A DNA stretch of 64,000 bases from JAWSVE01 sp050633885 (GCA_050633885.1 JBOEHK010000002.1:496001-560000), one strand, 5' to 3'; shown: positions 44,580-53,340, counted from the first letter of the stretch. Notes: generated by a model not told the origin, from the sequence alone. A program made the numbers and translations.

Positions 44580-45524
44580 TTATGGGCAGCTTGCGTAATC
44601 GTATTCAGAAACGTCACGGCTGCTTCCATAGTTTTCGTTGCTGCATAAGAATTGGTTGAAGCGAGTGTCACCATTAATGTAGCGATGCATCCAAGCGATG
44701 CCTGGCTTGCCAAGTAATGCCTCGTTGTAACCAGAGTTTGCACAGTAATGACTTCCACCATTAACTTCGATTTTCATTTTAGGGCCTGAGGCGTCGCGAT
44801 AAAAATCGTTCACGTGAGAGCCTGTTGGTGCAATAGCGTCATTTTCACAAGCGATCATGAATGCAGGAGTATTCATGCGACCATAGCTTCCGCTATACCA
44901 AGGAGCTTGAGGGATGATAGCTTTTACATTGCTATTATCGGTAGCTAATTTAAGCGAACCGCCGCCACCCATTGACCAGCCAATTGCACCTAGACGATTA
45001 GGGTCAACCATATCACCTGTATTGCTATCTCCCATTATGTGGTCAAGCGCTGCGTCTAACTGTCTTGCACGGCTGTTAGGTTGATCGTAGATAGAATTAG
45101 TGTCGATAGTGATAACCACAAATCCCCAAGATGCTAAACGATCTCCCCACCACTCGATGGAAGACTCATAAGAAAAATAACCAGGAACGACAGCGATACC
45201 GCCTATACGACCACAACCACCAGCATTGGTTGGGTAGTGAATAGTGCCGCCACCAAAACCGCTAGCTGAAAAACTGGATACATTTTTTGTGCGTACAGAA
45301 AAAGGACCGCTAGCACCAGTACGTGAAAGTGCAGAAGAAGTGATGTCGCTATCAGAAATACATCCCGATGGAGCAGGGCCAGGACCAGGGCCTGGATCAG
45401 GATCAGGATCCGGATCAGTTGAGCCGGCCATTACATTAAAAGAAAGAAGTAGAGCACTAGCCGTTACAGTCAATGTAGAAAGAAAAGATTTCTTTTTACT
45501 ATTGAAAAAATTTTTATTATTCAT
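44580..45524 (-). CDS. Secreted PETase-like polyester hydrolase (type II cutinase-like)
   Basis: 314 residues: signal peptide (STLTVTASALLLSFNVMA), a DPDPDPGPGPGPAP linker, then an alpha/beta-hydrolase strongly similar along its length to Ideonella PETase. Nucleophile elbow GWSMGGGGSL (Trp183, Ser184, Met185), acid Asp229 in ACENDAIAP, His259 in NGGSHYCANSG. Oxyanion Tyr116 (VPGYFS) and Trp209 (PQAPW) match PETase Tyr87 and Trp185. Cys226-Cys261, the extra disulfide of type II PET hydrolases, and the C-terminal pair Cys294-Cys313 are present; Cys55 and Cys104 may form another. Position 260, Ser238 in PETase, is Tyr, as in type IIb members. Activity on polyesters is predicted, PET itself not shown. 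Confidence 0.9.
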   Translation of the reverse strand: MNNKNFFNSKKKSFLSTLTVTASALLLSFNVMAGSTDPDPDPDPGPGPGPAPSGCISDSDITSSALSRTGASGPFSVRTKNVSSFSASGFGGGTIHYPTNAGGCGRIGGIAVVPGYFSYESSIEWWGDRLASWGFVVITIDTNSIYDQPNSRARQLDAALDHIMGDSNTGDMVDPNRLGAIGWSMGGGGSLKLATDNSNVKAIIPQAPWYSGSYGRMNTPAFMIACENDAIAPTGSHVNDFYRDASGPKMKIEVNGGSHYCANSGYNEALLGKPGIAWMHRYINGDTRFNQFLCSNENYGSSRDVSEYDYASCP

Positions 45525-45894
45525 ATGGGCAACCTTTTAAATAAAATTGTTTTTATTGTGAAATTATTTTTCATCACAATGTCGATGTAATAAAAAATAA
45601 AAGGTAGTGTTTATCGATGCTCGACTATCACCAGCGAATAAAAATACTTGCTAACGAAAAATTGAGGTCTTTATAGTCATTTGAAAAGATATGATTTCTA
45701 TAGCTTTCGGCGGACTTATTATTGAAATACTACCTAGAAGCTAATCTAGCATTGGGTAATTGTGCCTGCTTTCACGTATCGGCACACTTTAGAGCGTTGG
45801 AGTGTAAAGATGGCTGTCGATATAATTTGTCAGCATAAAAAAATGAAAGATAGTGTGATTCGAATCTAATTTACCGAAAGTGATTCATCAAAAA
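45525..45894. other. 370-nt intergenic region upstream of the PETase-like gene
   Basis: Lies between two minus-strand genes. No convincing frame, repeat or RNA structure was found. The first ~50 nt upstream of the hydrolase are extremely A/T-rich and must contain its leader. A GGTTGCC ribosome-site-like stretch precedes the ATG. Confidence 0.4.
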
Positions 45895-47103
45895 TTATTT
45901 TCGAGAAAAGTGACTCAGTAGTTCAACGTGAGGAGTGTGAGGTGATTGATCTAAAGGTTGGAGTGTTGAAAGCGCATAATCGTTGTCTAAAAAATAACGG
46001 GCATCTCGGCAAAAGGTAGCGAGGTCACAAGAGATGTAAAAAATATGATTAAAATAATGTTTCTTGGATATTAAGTCAGTATGATTTTTTAACCCATCTC
46101 TTGGGGGGTCAAGGATGAGTATGTTGAAATGCCCATGTTTTTTATATAAATCTGAAAAGATATCTTTCTGAAAAAGATTCATACTAGCAGTTGTTATATT
46201 TTTGTTCTTTTTCTGTAGTGTTTCTATCGCGTCACCTGCGCCATCTATTGCTGTTATGTCTGCGAAGCCGTTCTCAGTAATCACTTCTGTAAAATTTCCT
46301 GACCCACAAAACAATTCAAGCACACGATCATTTTTATCGAGAAGAGATAATTTGTCATTTAGCCAATGACGCATGTATTGGTTTTGTTTGCTATTGCTTT
46401 GTTGAAAGGGGAGTCGAGAATTTATTTGGATGTCGTCAGCAGAAACACTTTCATTAATATTTAATGTCGTCCATTGATCGTGTCTTTTTGGTTTCCATAT
46501 TTTATTCGGTAATTCCTCTATTAAAGAGGATAGCGTCTTTTGATTGTGTGAAGTAAGAATAGGGCAATGGGTTATAGGTACTATCGAGTTACTTGATTTT
46601 GCCACGTAACCAATTTTTTCTCCGTCGGTCTTCAGTTGTGCTCGATTACGATAGCCCTCTGTGTTTGGTGCGGGTTTAATATCGCTGACGATACATGAAC
46701 TAAAACGAGTAATGGCTTTTTCGATTCTTAATTGTTTTGCGTGTAACTGGCTGTTGTAATCCATAAATTGCCAAGAGCATCCGCCGCAAAGCTTTTCTGA
46801 AAATCCGTGATGAGAGCAGAGAGGGGTGACGCGATGAGGGGATGGTTTTTCCAATTCGATGAGTTCGCCGAAACCAATAGTTTTTTGCTTTTTTGTGACT
46901 CGAAATTTTCCTTCTTCGCCAAGCCAAACACCAGGTACAAAGACAGTCAACCCTTCTGGGTCAGAGACAACTCCTTGACCATCACTGGTTAAGTCGCGAA
47001 CAGAAGCAGTGAAAATAGGCCCTTTGTTAAAAGGGGGTGTAGATGGTTTATTTTTTTTTGAAAAAGAACGCCGATGACGCCCTTTAGACATGTTTTTTTT
47101 CAA
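45895..47103 (-). CDS. RNA m5U methyltransferase, RlmD/TrmA family
   Basis: 402 residues. N-terminal TRAM domain (FTASVRDLTSDGQGVVSD), a four-cysteine iron-sulfur set (TPLCSHHG, LCGGCSWQ, THCPIL), then a SAM methyltransferase with LELFCGSGNFTEVI, LILDPPRDGLK and the catalytic-Cys loop YISCDLATFCRD. These enzymes methylate uracil C5 in rRNA or tRNA; RlmD (23S U1939) has TRAM plus the cluster and is the best guess. The Arg/Lys-rich start (KGRHRRSFSKKNK) should contact RNA. Basic N-terminus, cytoplasmic. Confidence 0.88.
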   Translation of the reverse strand: MKKNMSKGRHRRSFSKKNKPSTPPFNKGPIFTASVRDLTSDGQGVVSDPEGLTVFVPGVWLGEEGKFRVTKKQKTIGFGELIELEKPSPHRVTPLCSHHGFSEKLCGGCSWQFMDYNSQLHAKQLRIEKAITRFSSCIVSDIKPAPNTEGYRNRAQLKTDGEKIGYVAKSSNSIVPITHCPILTSHNQKTLSSLIEELPNKIWKPKRHDQWTTLNINESVSADDIQINSRLPFQQSNSKQNQYMRHWLNDKLSLLDKNDRVLELFCGSGNFTEVITENGFADITAIDGAGDAIETLQKKNKNITTASMNLFQKDIFSDLYKKHGHFNILILDPPRDGLKNHTDLISKKHYFNHIFYISCDLATFCRDARYFLDNDYALSTLQPLDQSPHTPHVELLSHFSRK

Positions 47104-47153
47104 TTAAATATACTGCATTTTAAAATGATTTAAGTGACGGGCTGTTAATAAAG

Positions 47154-48005
47154 CTACGGCTGTTTTTCGCCTTCATCACAATCCATATCGCAATTAAGTT
47201 GATGGTTCATATCAAGTGCGGGTTGTGAGGTTTGCGGCTTACCAATTTGAACTGCAGGAACTCCCGCAACAGTTGTGCAAGGGGAGACATCTTTTAGTAC
47301 AACACTGCCAGCGCCAATTTTTGCGCCAGCGCCAATGTCAATATTACCAAGTACTTTTGCACCGGCACTTATGAGTACCCCCTCACGAACTTTTGGATGC
47401 CTATCGCCGCCTTCTTTTCCTGTCCCGCCAAGGGTGACAGATTGCATGAGAGAAACATTATCTTCAACTACCGCTGTTTCGCCAATCACGATACCCGTGG
47501 CGTGGTCGAGCATAATGCCTTTGCCAATTTTCGCGGCAGGGTGAATGTCGACACCAAAAACGACGGAGATTTGATTTTGAAAAAACAATGCAAGCGCTTG
47601 ACGATCATTTTGCCACAACCAATGAGCGACTCTATAAGCCTGTAATGCATGGAACCCTTTGTAAAATAAAAAGGGAACACTGAGAGAAGTTACGGTCGGG
47701 TCGCGAGTTTTCATAGCTAATAAATCACAGCGAACTGCGCAGGCGATATCACGGTTATTTTCTAGCGCCTCTTGAACAACTTCGCGAACCAGCATAGCTG
47801 AGACAGTTGCGCTATCAAGTTTATTGGCAAGGTGGAAACTTAAGGCGAGCTCTAAACTTTCGTGGTTGAGGATAGTGGCATGGAGAAAGCTAGCAAGGAT
47901 AGGCTCTTTATCAGCATGAGCTTTCGTCTCGCTTCGAATCGTTTGCCAAATGATATCGGCATCTGTGGTATTTGATGTCTCTTTAACTGTTCTTCTGGCG
48001 TCCAT
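47154..48005 (-). CDS. cysE: Serine O-acetyltransferase
   Basis: 283 residues: the helical CysE N-domain (IWQTIRSETKAHADKEPILAS-type start), then left-handed beta-helix hexapeptides (DIHPAAKIGKGIMLDHATG, VIGETAVVEDNVSLMQSVTLGGTGK) with the active-site His/Asp region. Makes O-acetylserine, the precursor that takes up sulfide to form cysteine. The C-terminal tail ends in a Cys/Asp-rich stretch (CDMDCDEGEKQP), differing from the usual MDF-type tail that docks with CysK. Serine for this step comes from serB in the same window. Confidence 0.95.
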   Translation of the reverse strand: MDARRTVKETSNTTDADIIWQTIRSETKAHADKEPILASFLHATILNHESLELALSFHLANKLDSATVSAMLVREVVQEALENNRDIACAVRCDLLAMKTRDPTVTSLSVPFLFYKGFHALQAYRVAHWLWQNDRQALALFFQNQISVVFGVDIHPAAKIGKGIMLDHATGIVIGETAVVEDNVSLMQSVTLGGTGKEGGDRHPKVREGVLISAGAKVLGNIDIGAGAKIGAGSVVLKDVSPCTTVAGVPAVQIGKPQTSQPALDMNHQLNCDMDCDEGEKQP

Positions 48006-48137
48006 AGTGTTATCACGCGTTGGTCATATCGTTGCACATGTTAACAGCTATGTGGTTTTTTTGTGAAGCCGATAAACGTGTAAACAATAGATAACGTTTT
48101 GAGTGCTGAGGTCGATATTGCCTCTTTTGTAAAAGCT

Positions 48138-48185
48138 AGTAGAAAGTCACTTTATAAGTTCAGTAGAGGGTCACTTTATCAGCTC
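48138..48185. repeat. Tandem 24-bp duplication of the srkA 3' tail
   Basis: Two abutting 24-bp units (48138-48161 and 48162-48185) differ at four positions. The right copy covers the last codons and stop of srkA (Leu-Ile-Lys-stop); the left copy repeats the same LIK-stop word just downstream. Confidence 0.75.
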
Positions 48186-49487
48186 AAGAGATGGTTCTTC
48201 TATGACGGCTAATTGTTCTCGTAACTCCAAAATATGATCAGACCAATATCGCGTAGTATTAAACCAAGGAAAATTACGAGGAAAAGCAGGATCTGCCCAC
48301 CGCCTAGCAAGCCAAGCGGCATATTGCATAATTCTAAGAGAACGGAGACTTTCAATCAGATTGAGTTCAGCGGGATCGAAGTCATGAAATTGTGTATAAC
48401 CTTCCATAATTTTTGATATTTGATTGGTTTGATGGGACCGGCTTCCGGATAAGAGCATCCACAAATCCTGAATGGCGGGGCCATTTCTAGCGTCATCAAA
48501 ATCGACAAAATGCGGTCGATCTTCACGCCATAAAATATTGCTGGGATGGCAATCGCCATGCAATCTGATGGTTCGGTAAGCAATGGCATCGAAACGTTCT
48601 TGAATTCGATCCAGTAAATCTTCCGTCAAACTACGATAAGAGTCGCGTAGTTCTGGAGGGATAAAGTCTTCGGTGGGTCTTGCTGTGTCTATTTGCTCTG
48701 TAAATTGGTCGTCTTGATTGTTTTCGCTTTCTATTTGATTGAAGCGATTGTTATTGTCTGAGTCGTCAAAAAAGCTATTCCCAATATTATCGTTTAATGT
48801 TTCTTGGTCAGAACTCGCAACTGTATTGCCGAAATTGTCATCGTCTATGGATCGAGCGCTACCGTAGGAATTGCCAGACGTGCCTTTGTTGTTCGGGGTG
48901 TTATTAAAGGCGTTGTTAAGATTGTCGTTGAGATGATAGTTGGAATCATTTGGGATTCCGCCCGATAAAAAATTAACACTATCAATTCCGTAGCTTTGAA
49001 TATCGACAGTAGGGCGATGGGTAAATAAAGATTGGCTACCAGCAGCATGGATACGCCCGAGGAATCTTCCAAGAACAACGAGGTTCTCTAGGTTGTCCAG
49101 CTCTGGAGTATGCCCACCTTGCCTTGAATAAAGAGAAAATCGAAAGCCACTATATTCCATGAGAGTTTGCGATTGATCGTTGACTAGCGGAGGGACGACG
49201 GGAATTTCAAGTGCGGCAAGCTCTAGAGTAAATCGATGTTCTTCTCTTATTTGTTCGTCAGTCCAGCGATTGGGCCGGTAAAATTTTGCAATTAGAGGTG
49301 ATTGCTCTTCTATGCCGACTTGATAGACGCGGTTTTCGTAGCTGTTTAGAGCGAGAATCCGAGCATCACTGCGATACCCCTGACTTTCCACAGCCGAAAT
49401 TATGCAGTCAGGTGTTAGTTGCTCGTAAGGATGATTGTTATTTGAATGTATTTGAGCATCTGGATCTGTTGGTGATTGGTGTTCCAT
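48171..49487 (-). CDS. srkA: SrkA (YihE/RdoA) stress-response kinase with an Asn-rich insertion
   Basis: 438 residues from the ATG at 49487 (GTG 49499 is an alternative). APH/choline-kinase fold: RILALNSYENRVYQVG and IAKFYRPNRWT at the N-lobe, catalytic LHGDCHPSNILW and metal-binding FVDFDDARNG. E. coli SrkA (328 aa) is a Ser/Thr kinase that counteracts envelope and oxidative death pathways. Here about 98 residues are inserted between YGIDSVNFL and FIPPELRDSY (DNA about 48666-48959). The insert is rich in Asn, Asp, Ser and Gln (NDNLNNAFNNTPNNK is one stretch) and low-complexity, so probably disordered. The kinase core is intact on both sides. Confidence 0.93.
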   Translation of the reverse strand: MEHQSPTDPDAQIHSNNNHPYEQLTPDCIISAVESQGYRSDARILALNSYENRVYQVGIEEQSPLIAKFYRPNRWTDEQIREEHRFTLELAALEIPVVPPLVNDQSQTLMEYSGFRFSLYSRQGGHTPELDNLENLVVLGRFLGRIHAAGSQSLFTHRPTVDIQSYGIDSVNFLSGGIPNDSNYHLNDNLNNAFNNTPNNKGTSGNSYGSARSIDDDNFGNTVASSDQETLNDNIGNSFFDDSDNNNRFNQIESENNQDDQFTEQIDTARPTEDFIPPELRDSYRSLTEDLLDRIQERFDAIAYRTIRLHGDCHPSNILWREDRPHFVDFDDARNGPAIQDLWMLLSGSRSHQTNQISKIMEGYTQFHDFDPAELNLIESLRSLRIMQYAAWLARRWADPAFPRNFPWFNTTRYWSDHILELREQLAVIEEPSLELIK

Positions 49488-49731
49488 AGGGATTCGCACT
49501 GCTCAGCTCAAATAGGGCGGACATTATCCCTCTGTGCGCCATGAAGTGCCAGTGAGTGAGGTATTCTTTGTTTAAATGCCGAATTATAAGGGAGTATGGA
49601 TATGAGATGTACGGTATAAGGTAACGACTTTAGCAGCTTTAGTTCCAGACATTTAATCGATTAGTCTTGGATTAGCGTCGATACAGCAATGGTGTAAATG
49701 CTTGATGGGGAGCCATGGTCACTTATGGATT

Positions 49732-50151
49732 TCAAATTAATACTATTTTGTAAGCTGAATAAAAAGTGATTGCGGCTATAATACAACAGCCAACCATAAA
49801 CAATTTACGCCTAAGTGGCACATAATTAGATCCTGTATGTATTACTGCATGTCCAATACGACTTAAAACGAAGGCCCACGCTGCAACATATACATAAAAA
49901 TTAATGCCTCCAATACCCCACAAAATACCAATGAGAACATAGAACAATACCGGAACTTCAAATTGGTTTCGGATACAATTGTTGATCTGTAAAACACTAT
50001 TTGGCCATGCATCATCATGGAGAGCTCTACGCTCTTCATTTACCTCACCTAATCTCACGGCTCGTGATTTCGCAATTGCTAAGTGAATATAGAGCCACAA
50101 TGTAAGTGCCACCTGAATTACAACAGGAATAAAAATGTAATTATTTTCCAT
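49732..50151 (-). CDS. MAPEG family membrane protein
   Basis: 139 residues with four membrane helices. The central ALHDDAWPNSVLQINNCIRNQFEVPVLFY segment, read in parts, carries the MAPEG signature (N-x-x-NQFE-P-h-FY) and is followed by RIGHAVIHTGSNYVPLRR. Eukaryotic members are glutathione- or leukotriene-processing enzymes; bacterial ones are mostly uncharacterised. Single gene; ends within a plain 232-nt gap before srkA. Confidence 0.85.
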   Translation of the reverse strand: MENNYIFIPVVIQVALTLWLYIHLAIAKSRAVRLGEVNEERRALHDDAWPNSVLQINNCIRNQFEVPVLFYVLIGILWGIGGINFYVYVAAWAFVLSRIGHAVIHTGSNYVPLRRKLFMVGCCIIAAITFYSAYKIVLI

Positions 50152-50231
50152 TTAAAAATACTGACCTAGCTAGTAATGCATGACGCTCCGCTAAATTGCG
50201 CCGTTTTTTTGTGTCAATTTTGAGCGGTTTG

Positions 50232-50519
50232 TTATAAATATTTTTCGTTCTCTTTGCCATGCCAAATTCTTAAAATATAGATGACTTCATCAGTGACTAA
50301 ATAGCGAACAGTAGGTTGGTTTATGTAGAGATCGCGAATTTTCTCTGGGTCAAAAGCTTTTGAAACTGGTAAGCCAATTAGATGAAATTCTTTAAGCTTT
50401 TGGACACCTTCTTGGAGATCAATAGCAACTCTACGGGCTGCATATGGATTCTTATTTTCTATGAACTCGACAACCCGTTGAAGGTCTTCGATTGATTCAG
50501 GTGAATATCTAACTTTCAT
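50232..50519 (-). CDS. RelE/ParE-type toxin
   Basis: 95 residues from the ATG at 50519. ParE/RelE pattern: MKVRYSPESIEDLQRVVEFI, ARRVAIDLQEGVQKLKEF, GLPVSKAFDPEKIRDLYI and the C-terminal VIYILRIWHGKENEKY. ParE members inhibit gyrase and RelE members cleave mRNA; this sequence is nearer ParE but the mode is not certain. It overlaps the upstream antitoxin by 11 bp, the usual coupling. Confidence 0.85.
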   Translation of the reverse strand: MKVRYSPESIEDLQRVVEFIENKNPYAARRVAIDLQEGVQKLKEFHLIGLPVSKAFDPEKIRDLYINQPTVRYLVTDEVIYILRIWHGKENEKYL

Positions 50520-50781
50520 ATTTAGGCGGGGATGTTCTGGCGCCTGTTCCCCAGCTATTGAGCCAGGCATTAGCATCTGCTTCGTCAAGGGACTTGCCCG
50601 CCTTAATGGACTCAAGTGCCTCAAGGGTATCTTTCCACCTAGAATCTTCTAGAGACTGCTTTGCCAAAAGATCTTTAACTGCTTGATTTATAAGATAGTT
50701 TTTACTTCTGTCGAGCTTTTTGGCCAAAGCCTCTAGAGGCTTATCAATATTGTCAGCAAGCCGGATACTTGTAATACTCAT
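50509..50781 (-). CDS. Ribbon-helix-helix antitoxin (CopG/ParD type)
   Basis: 90 residues: an N-terminal RHH DNA-binding motif (SITSIRLADNIDKPLEALAKK, read from residue 2, then LDRSKNYLINQAVKDLL), followed by a helical toxin-neutralising region (LEALESIKAGKSLDEADANAWL). Such antitoxins repress their own promoter and mask the toxin. First gene of the pair. Confidence 0.88.
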   Translation of the reverse strand: MSITSIRLADNIDKPLEALAKKLDRSKNYLINQAVKDLLAKQSLEDSRWKDTLEALESIKAGKSLDEADANAWLNSWGTGARTSPPKYES

Positions 50782-50997
50782 GAAGTCACCCCTAAGTGTA
50801 GTGATTTGTATTACATGTTAGTATACCAAGAGAGAAAGGGCGAGGAGAATTTATAACAGTTTATTCAAGAGCCTATGGCCTTATATCACTTTGGCCCCCT
50901 ATTTGGGGTGGTTTGCCAGTGGATCGCAGATTGTCAATACTGTATTAAAAATACAGTTAAGGTGTACTCATGGATGATAAGAGCATGAGTTAAAATT

Positions 50998-51729
50998 TTA
51001 CCCGCTGCCGCGTTTTGGCGTTCGACTAATACACCAAACATCCACACGTTTTGCGCCTGCTTTTTTAAGGGCGGTACTAAGAGAGTCGGCGGTAGCTCCG
51101 GTGGTGACTACATCATCGACAATGGCAAGGTGTTTGTCTTTGACTTTTGTTGAATCAACTTGAAAAGTATTCTTAAGATTACACAGTCGTTGGCTTCGGG
51201 TTAATTGTTGTTGCTTGGGTGTGCAAATTTTTCGTTTAGTTGAGCTGCACAGTGGAATGCCGGAAAGTCGGCTGAGTTGTTGAGCAATAAAAGCGGATTG
51301 ATTAAAGCTTCTGGTTAGCTGCCTTCGCCAATGAAGGGGTACGGGTGTGATGATGTCGGGATACTCTGAATGATCAGTGTGTTTGGATATTTGATCCCAA
51401 AGAAAAGCAGAAAGCGCATGTCCAGCAGTCAGGTCGCGATGATTTTTAAATTTAGAGATCAGGTTGTCGATGGGAGTGTCATATATAAAGGCGGGGATGC
51501 ATCGATGATAGCTGGGCGGGCTTTTCAGGCAGTTGCCACAAATGTCGGCACTCTCGTTTAAGTCGTGTTTCTGAGAGAGGGGTATTCCACAGCTATAGCA
51601 AGCGTTCACTACCCACGGAAGATCAATAGAGCAGGGAATACAGCATATAGATTTACATCTCTGTAGGCACAAAAAGCACTGTGAGGGTAGAAGGTATTGC
51701 AAAAGTGATCGAACAAGGTGATTTATCAT
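50998..51729 (-). CDS. comF: ComF family phosphoribosyltransferase-like protein
   Basis: 243 residues from the ATG at 51729 (a TTG at 51738 is in frame). Zinc-ribbon cysteines at the N-terminus (CFLCLQRCKSICCIPC, CYSCG, CGNCLK) precede a PRTase domain with the PRPP loop LAIVDDVVTTGATADSLST. ComF proteins assist DNA uptake in competent bacteria, probably through interaction with the translocation helicase; biochemistry is unclear. Divergent from bioB, as in Pseudomonas. Its start lies in the candidate BirA operator. Confidence 0.92.
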   Translation of the reverse strand: MINHLVRSLLQYLLPSQCFLCLQRCKSICCIPCSIDLPWVVNACYSCGIPLSQKHDLNESADICGNCLKSPPSYHRCIPAFIYDTPIDNLISKFKNHRDLTAGHALSAFLWDQISKHTDHSEYPDIITPVPLHWRRQLTRSFNQSAFIAQQLSRLSGIPLCSSTKRKICTPKQQQLTRSQRLCNLKNTFQVDSTKVKDKHLAIVDDVVTTGATADSLSTALKKAGAKRVDVWCISRTPKRGSG

Positions 51730-51759
51730 GTTAACCAAAAATCCTTTTTGGGTTGACAG
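51728..51759 (+). promoter_or_regulatory. Candidate BirA (biotin) operator
   Basis: ATGTTAACC, 14 nt, GGTTGACAG: each half matches 7 of 9 bases of the BirA half-sites TTGTAAACC and GGTTTACAA, and the spacing is in the known range. The right half overlaps the -35 of the bioB promoter, where repression would work. Similarity is imperfect, so this is a candidate. Confidence 0.45.
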
Positions 51760-51780
51760 TGTGGTCGAGAGGCTTATTAT
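51753..51780 (+). promoter_or_regulatory. Sigma-70 promoter of bioB
   Basis: TTGACA (51753-51758), 16-nt spacer, TATTAT (51775-51780). The -35 is exact. Predicted start near 51787 gives a leader of about 105 nt. Confidence 0.65.
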
Positions 51781-51890
51781 TGCACAAATCTATAGGTAAG
51801 CTTACTCGAATTCAGCTTCTCGATATTTAGTTCTTACAATTTAATTCAAAGAGCTTTTCGAAGGCATATTTTCAGTTAATGGATCTCAAC

Positions 51891-52994
51891 ATGACAAGTA
51901 CATCACGCGGCGCTCAATCTGTTTCTCATCTGCATCCTCAAAATAATCCTCGTCATGATTGGACGAGAAAAGAAATTTTAGATTTATTTTCCATGCCATT
52001 TAATGATCTCATTTTTCTTGCGCAATCTATTCATCGGCAAACCTTCGATCCAAATCAACTTCAAGTGAGTACTTTGTGTTCCATTAAAACAGGGGCCTGC
52101 CCAGAAGACTGCAAGTACTGTCCTCAAAGTGGACACTACAACACGGGTCTAGAAAAAGAGAAATTGATGGAAGTTGAAAAGGTGCTCGCAGAAGCAAAAG
52201 AAGCAAAAGAAAACGGCGCGAGCCGCTTTTGCATGGGCGCTGCTTGGCGCTCACCGGTTGAAAAAGATATGCCATATGTTGCTGCAATGGTGGAAGGCGT
52301 CAAATCGCTAGGGCTAGAAACATGCATGACTTTAGGAATGCTAACGCAAGAGCAAGCTGACACATTAGCGAATGCCGGATTAGATTATTACAATCACAAC
52401 CTAGATACCTCGCCAGAATATTATGGCGAAATTATTACTACTAGGACGTATCAAGATCGTTTAGATACCTTATCGAATGTTCGTACTGCTGGGATGAAAG
52501 TCTGTAGTGGCGGTATTGTGGGAATGGGAGAGGGAGAGGCTGACCGAGCAGGATTGTTACAACAATTATCAGCGATGCAGCCACACCCAGAATCAGTTCC
52601 CATTAATATGTTGGTTCGTGTACAAGGAGTTCCATTAGATACCGCAGAAGATGTGGATCCAATAGAGTTTGTTAGGACGATAGCTGTTGCCAGAATAATT
52701 ATGCCTAAATCATATGTTCGGTTGTCTGCTGGCCGAGAAAATATGAGCGATGAAACTCAAGCGTTAGCATTTTTGGCGGGAGCGAATTCAATTTTTTATG
52801 GTGAGAAATTGTTAACAACGTCGAACCCTGGTGCCAATAAAGATGTTCAGCTCTTTAAAAAATTAGGAATGCAGCCAGAACAAATTGAAGTATCCGAAGG
52901 CGATCAGCCTGTATCCGAAAATGCTTTGTTAGCAGCACTTGGAAACGGCGATAAAGAAAATAAAAATTTATTTTATGATGCTGTAGTGTGTTAA
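51891..52994 (+). CDS. bioB: Biotin synthase
   Basis: 367 residues from ATG 51891 (ATG 51879 is in frame; GGA lies 8 nt before 51891). Radical SAM cluster CPEDCKYCPQSGHY (CxxxCxxC), YYNHNLDTSPEYYG, CSGGIVGMGE and the [2Fe-2S] region with RLSAGRENMSDE (its Arg is a cluster ligand). Inserts sulfur into dethiobiotin. It is not followed by bioF-bioH-bioC-bioD, which normally adjoin it in Pseudomonas; a terminator follows, so bioB is monocistronic here. Confidence 0.97.
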   Translation: MTSTSRGAQSVSHLHPQNNPRHDWTRKEILDLFSMPFNDLIFLAQSIHRQTFDPNQLQVSTLCSIKTGACPEDCKYCPQSGHYNTGLEKEKLMEVEKVLAEAKEAKENGASRFCMGAAWRSPVEKDMPYVAAMVEGVKSLGLETCMTLGMLTQEQADTLANAGLDYYNHNLDTSPEYYGEIITTRTYQDRLDTLSNVRTAGMKVCSGGIVGMGEGEADRAGLLQQLSAMQPHPESVPINMLVRVQGVPLDTAEDVDPIEFVRTIAVARIIMPKSYVRLSAGRENMSDETQALAFLAGANSIFYGEKLLTTSNPGANKDVQLFKKLGMQPEQIEVSEGDQPVSENALLAALGNGDKENKNLFYDAVVC

Positions 52995-53032
52995 ATATAA
53001 TATATTTTATACTTGTTAAATTGATTTCTAAA

Positions 53033-53057
53033 GGGGCCTATTCAGGCCCCTTTTTTT
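53033..53057 (+). terminator. Strong terminator after bioB
   Basis: GGGGCCT, ATTC loop, AGGCCCC, then seven T. Classic factor-independent terminator. The remainder of the 346-nt gap to 53340 holds no visible gene. Confidence 0.93.
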
Positions 53058-53340
53058 ATGGTGTTGTTTTATATTGCCATGTTTTTATATTGAGTTGTTT
53101 TCACGTTATTGCTTAATGATTATAAGCCCTAAGTTTTAATGCAATAAAAGACAGTGATAGAAGAATAGGTGTTGTTCATTTCAGTTTTTAAGAAAAAATA
53201 TTCTTGCTGTTGGTCACTTGCGTCTCGCTTTCAGGTTTTTGATGCTCGTTTTTTGTTAGAATGTTCATGCAGGAAATTTATTTTTTGTCGAGCAGTCTGC
53301 CACTTTTGGTTTGTACTTTTTAAGTTTTTGTGAGATTTTT

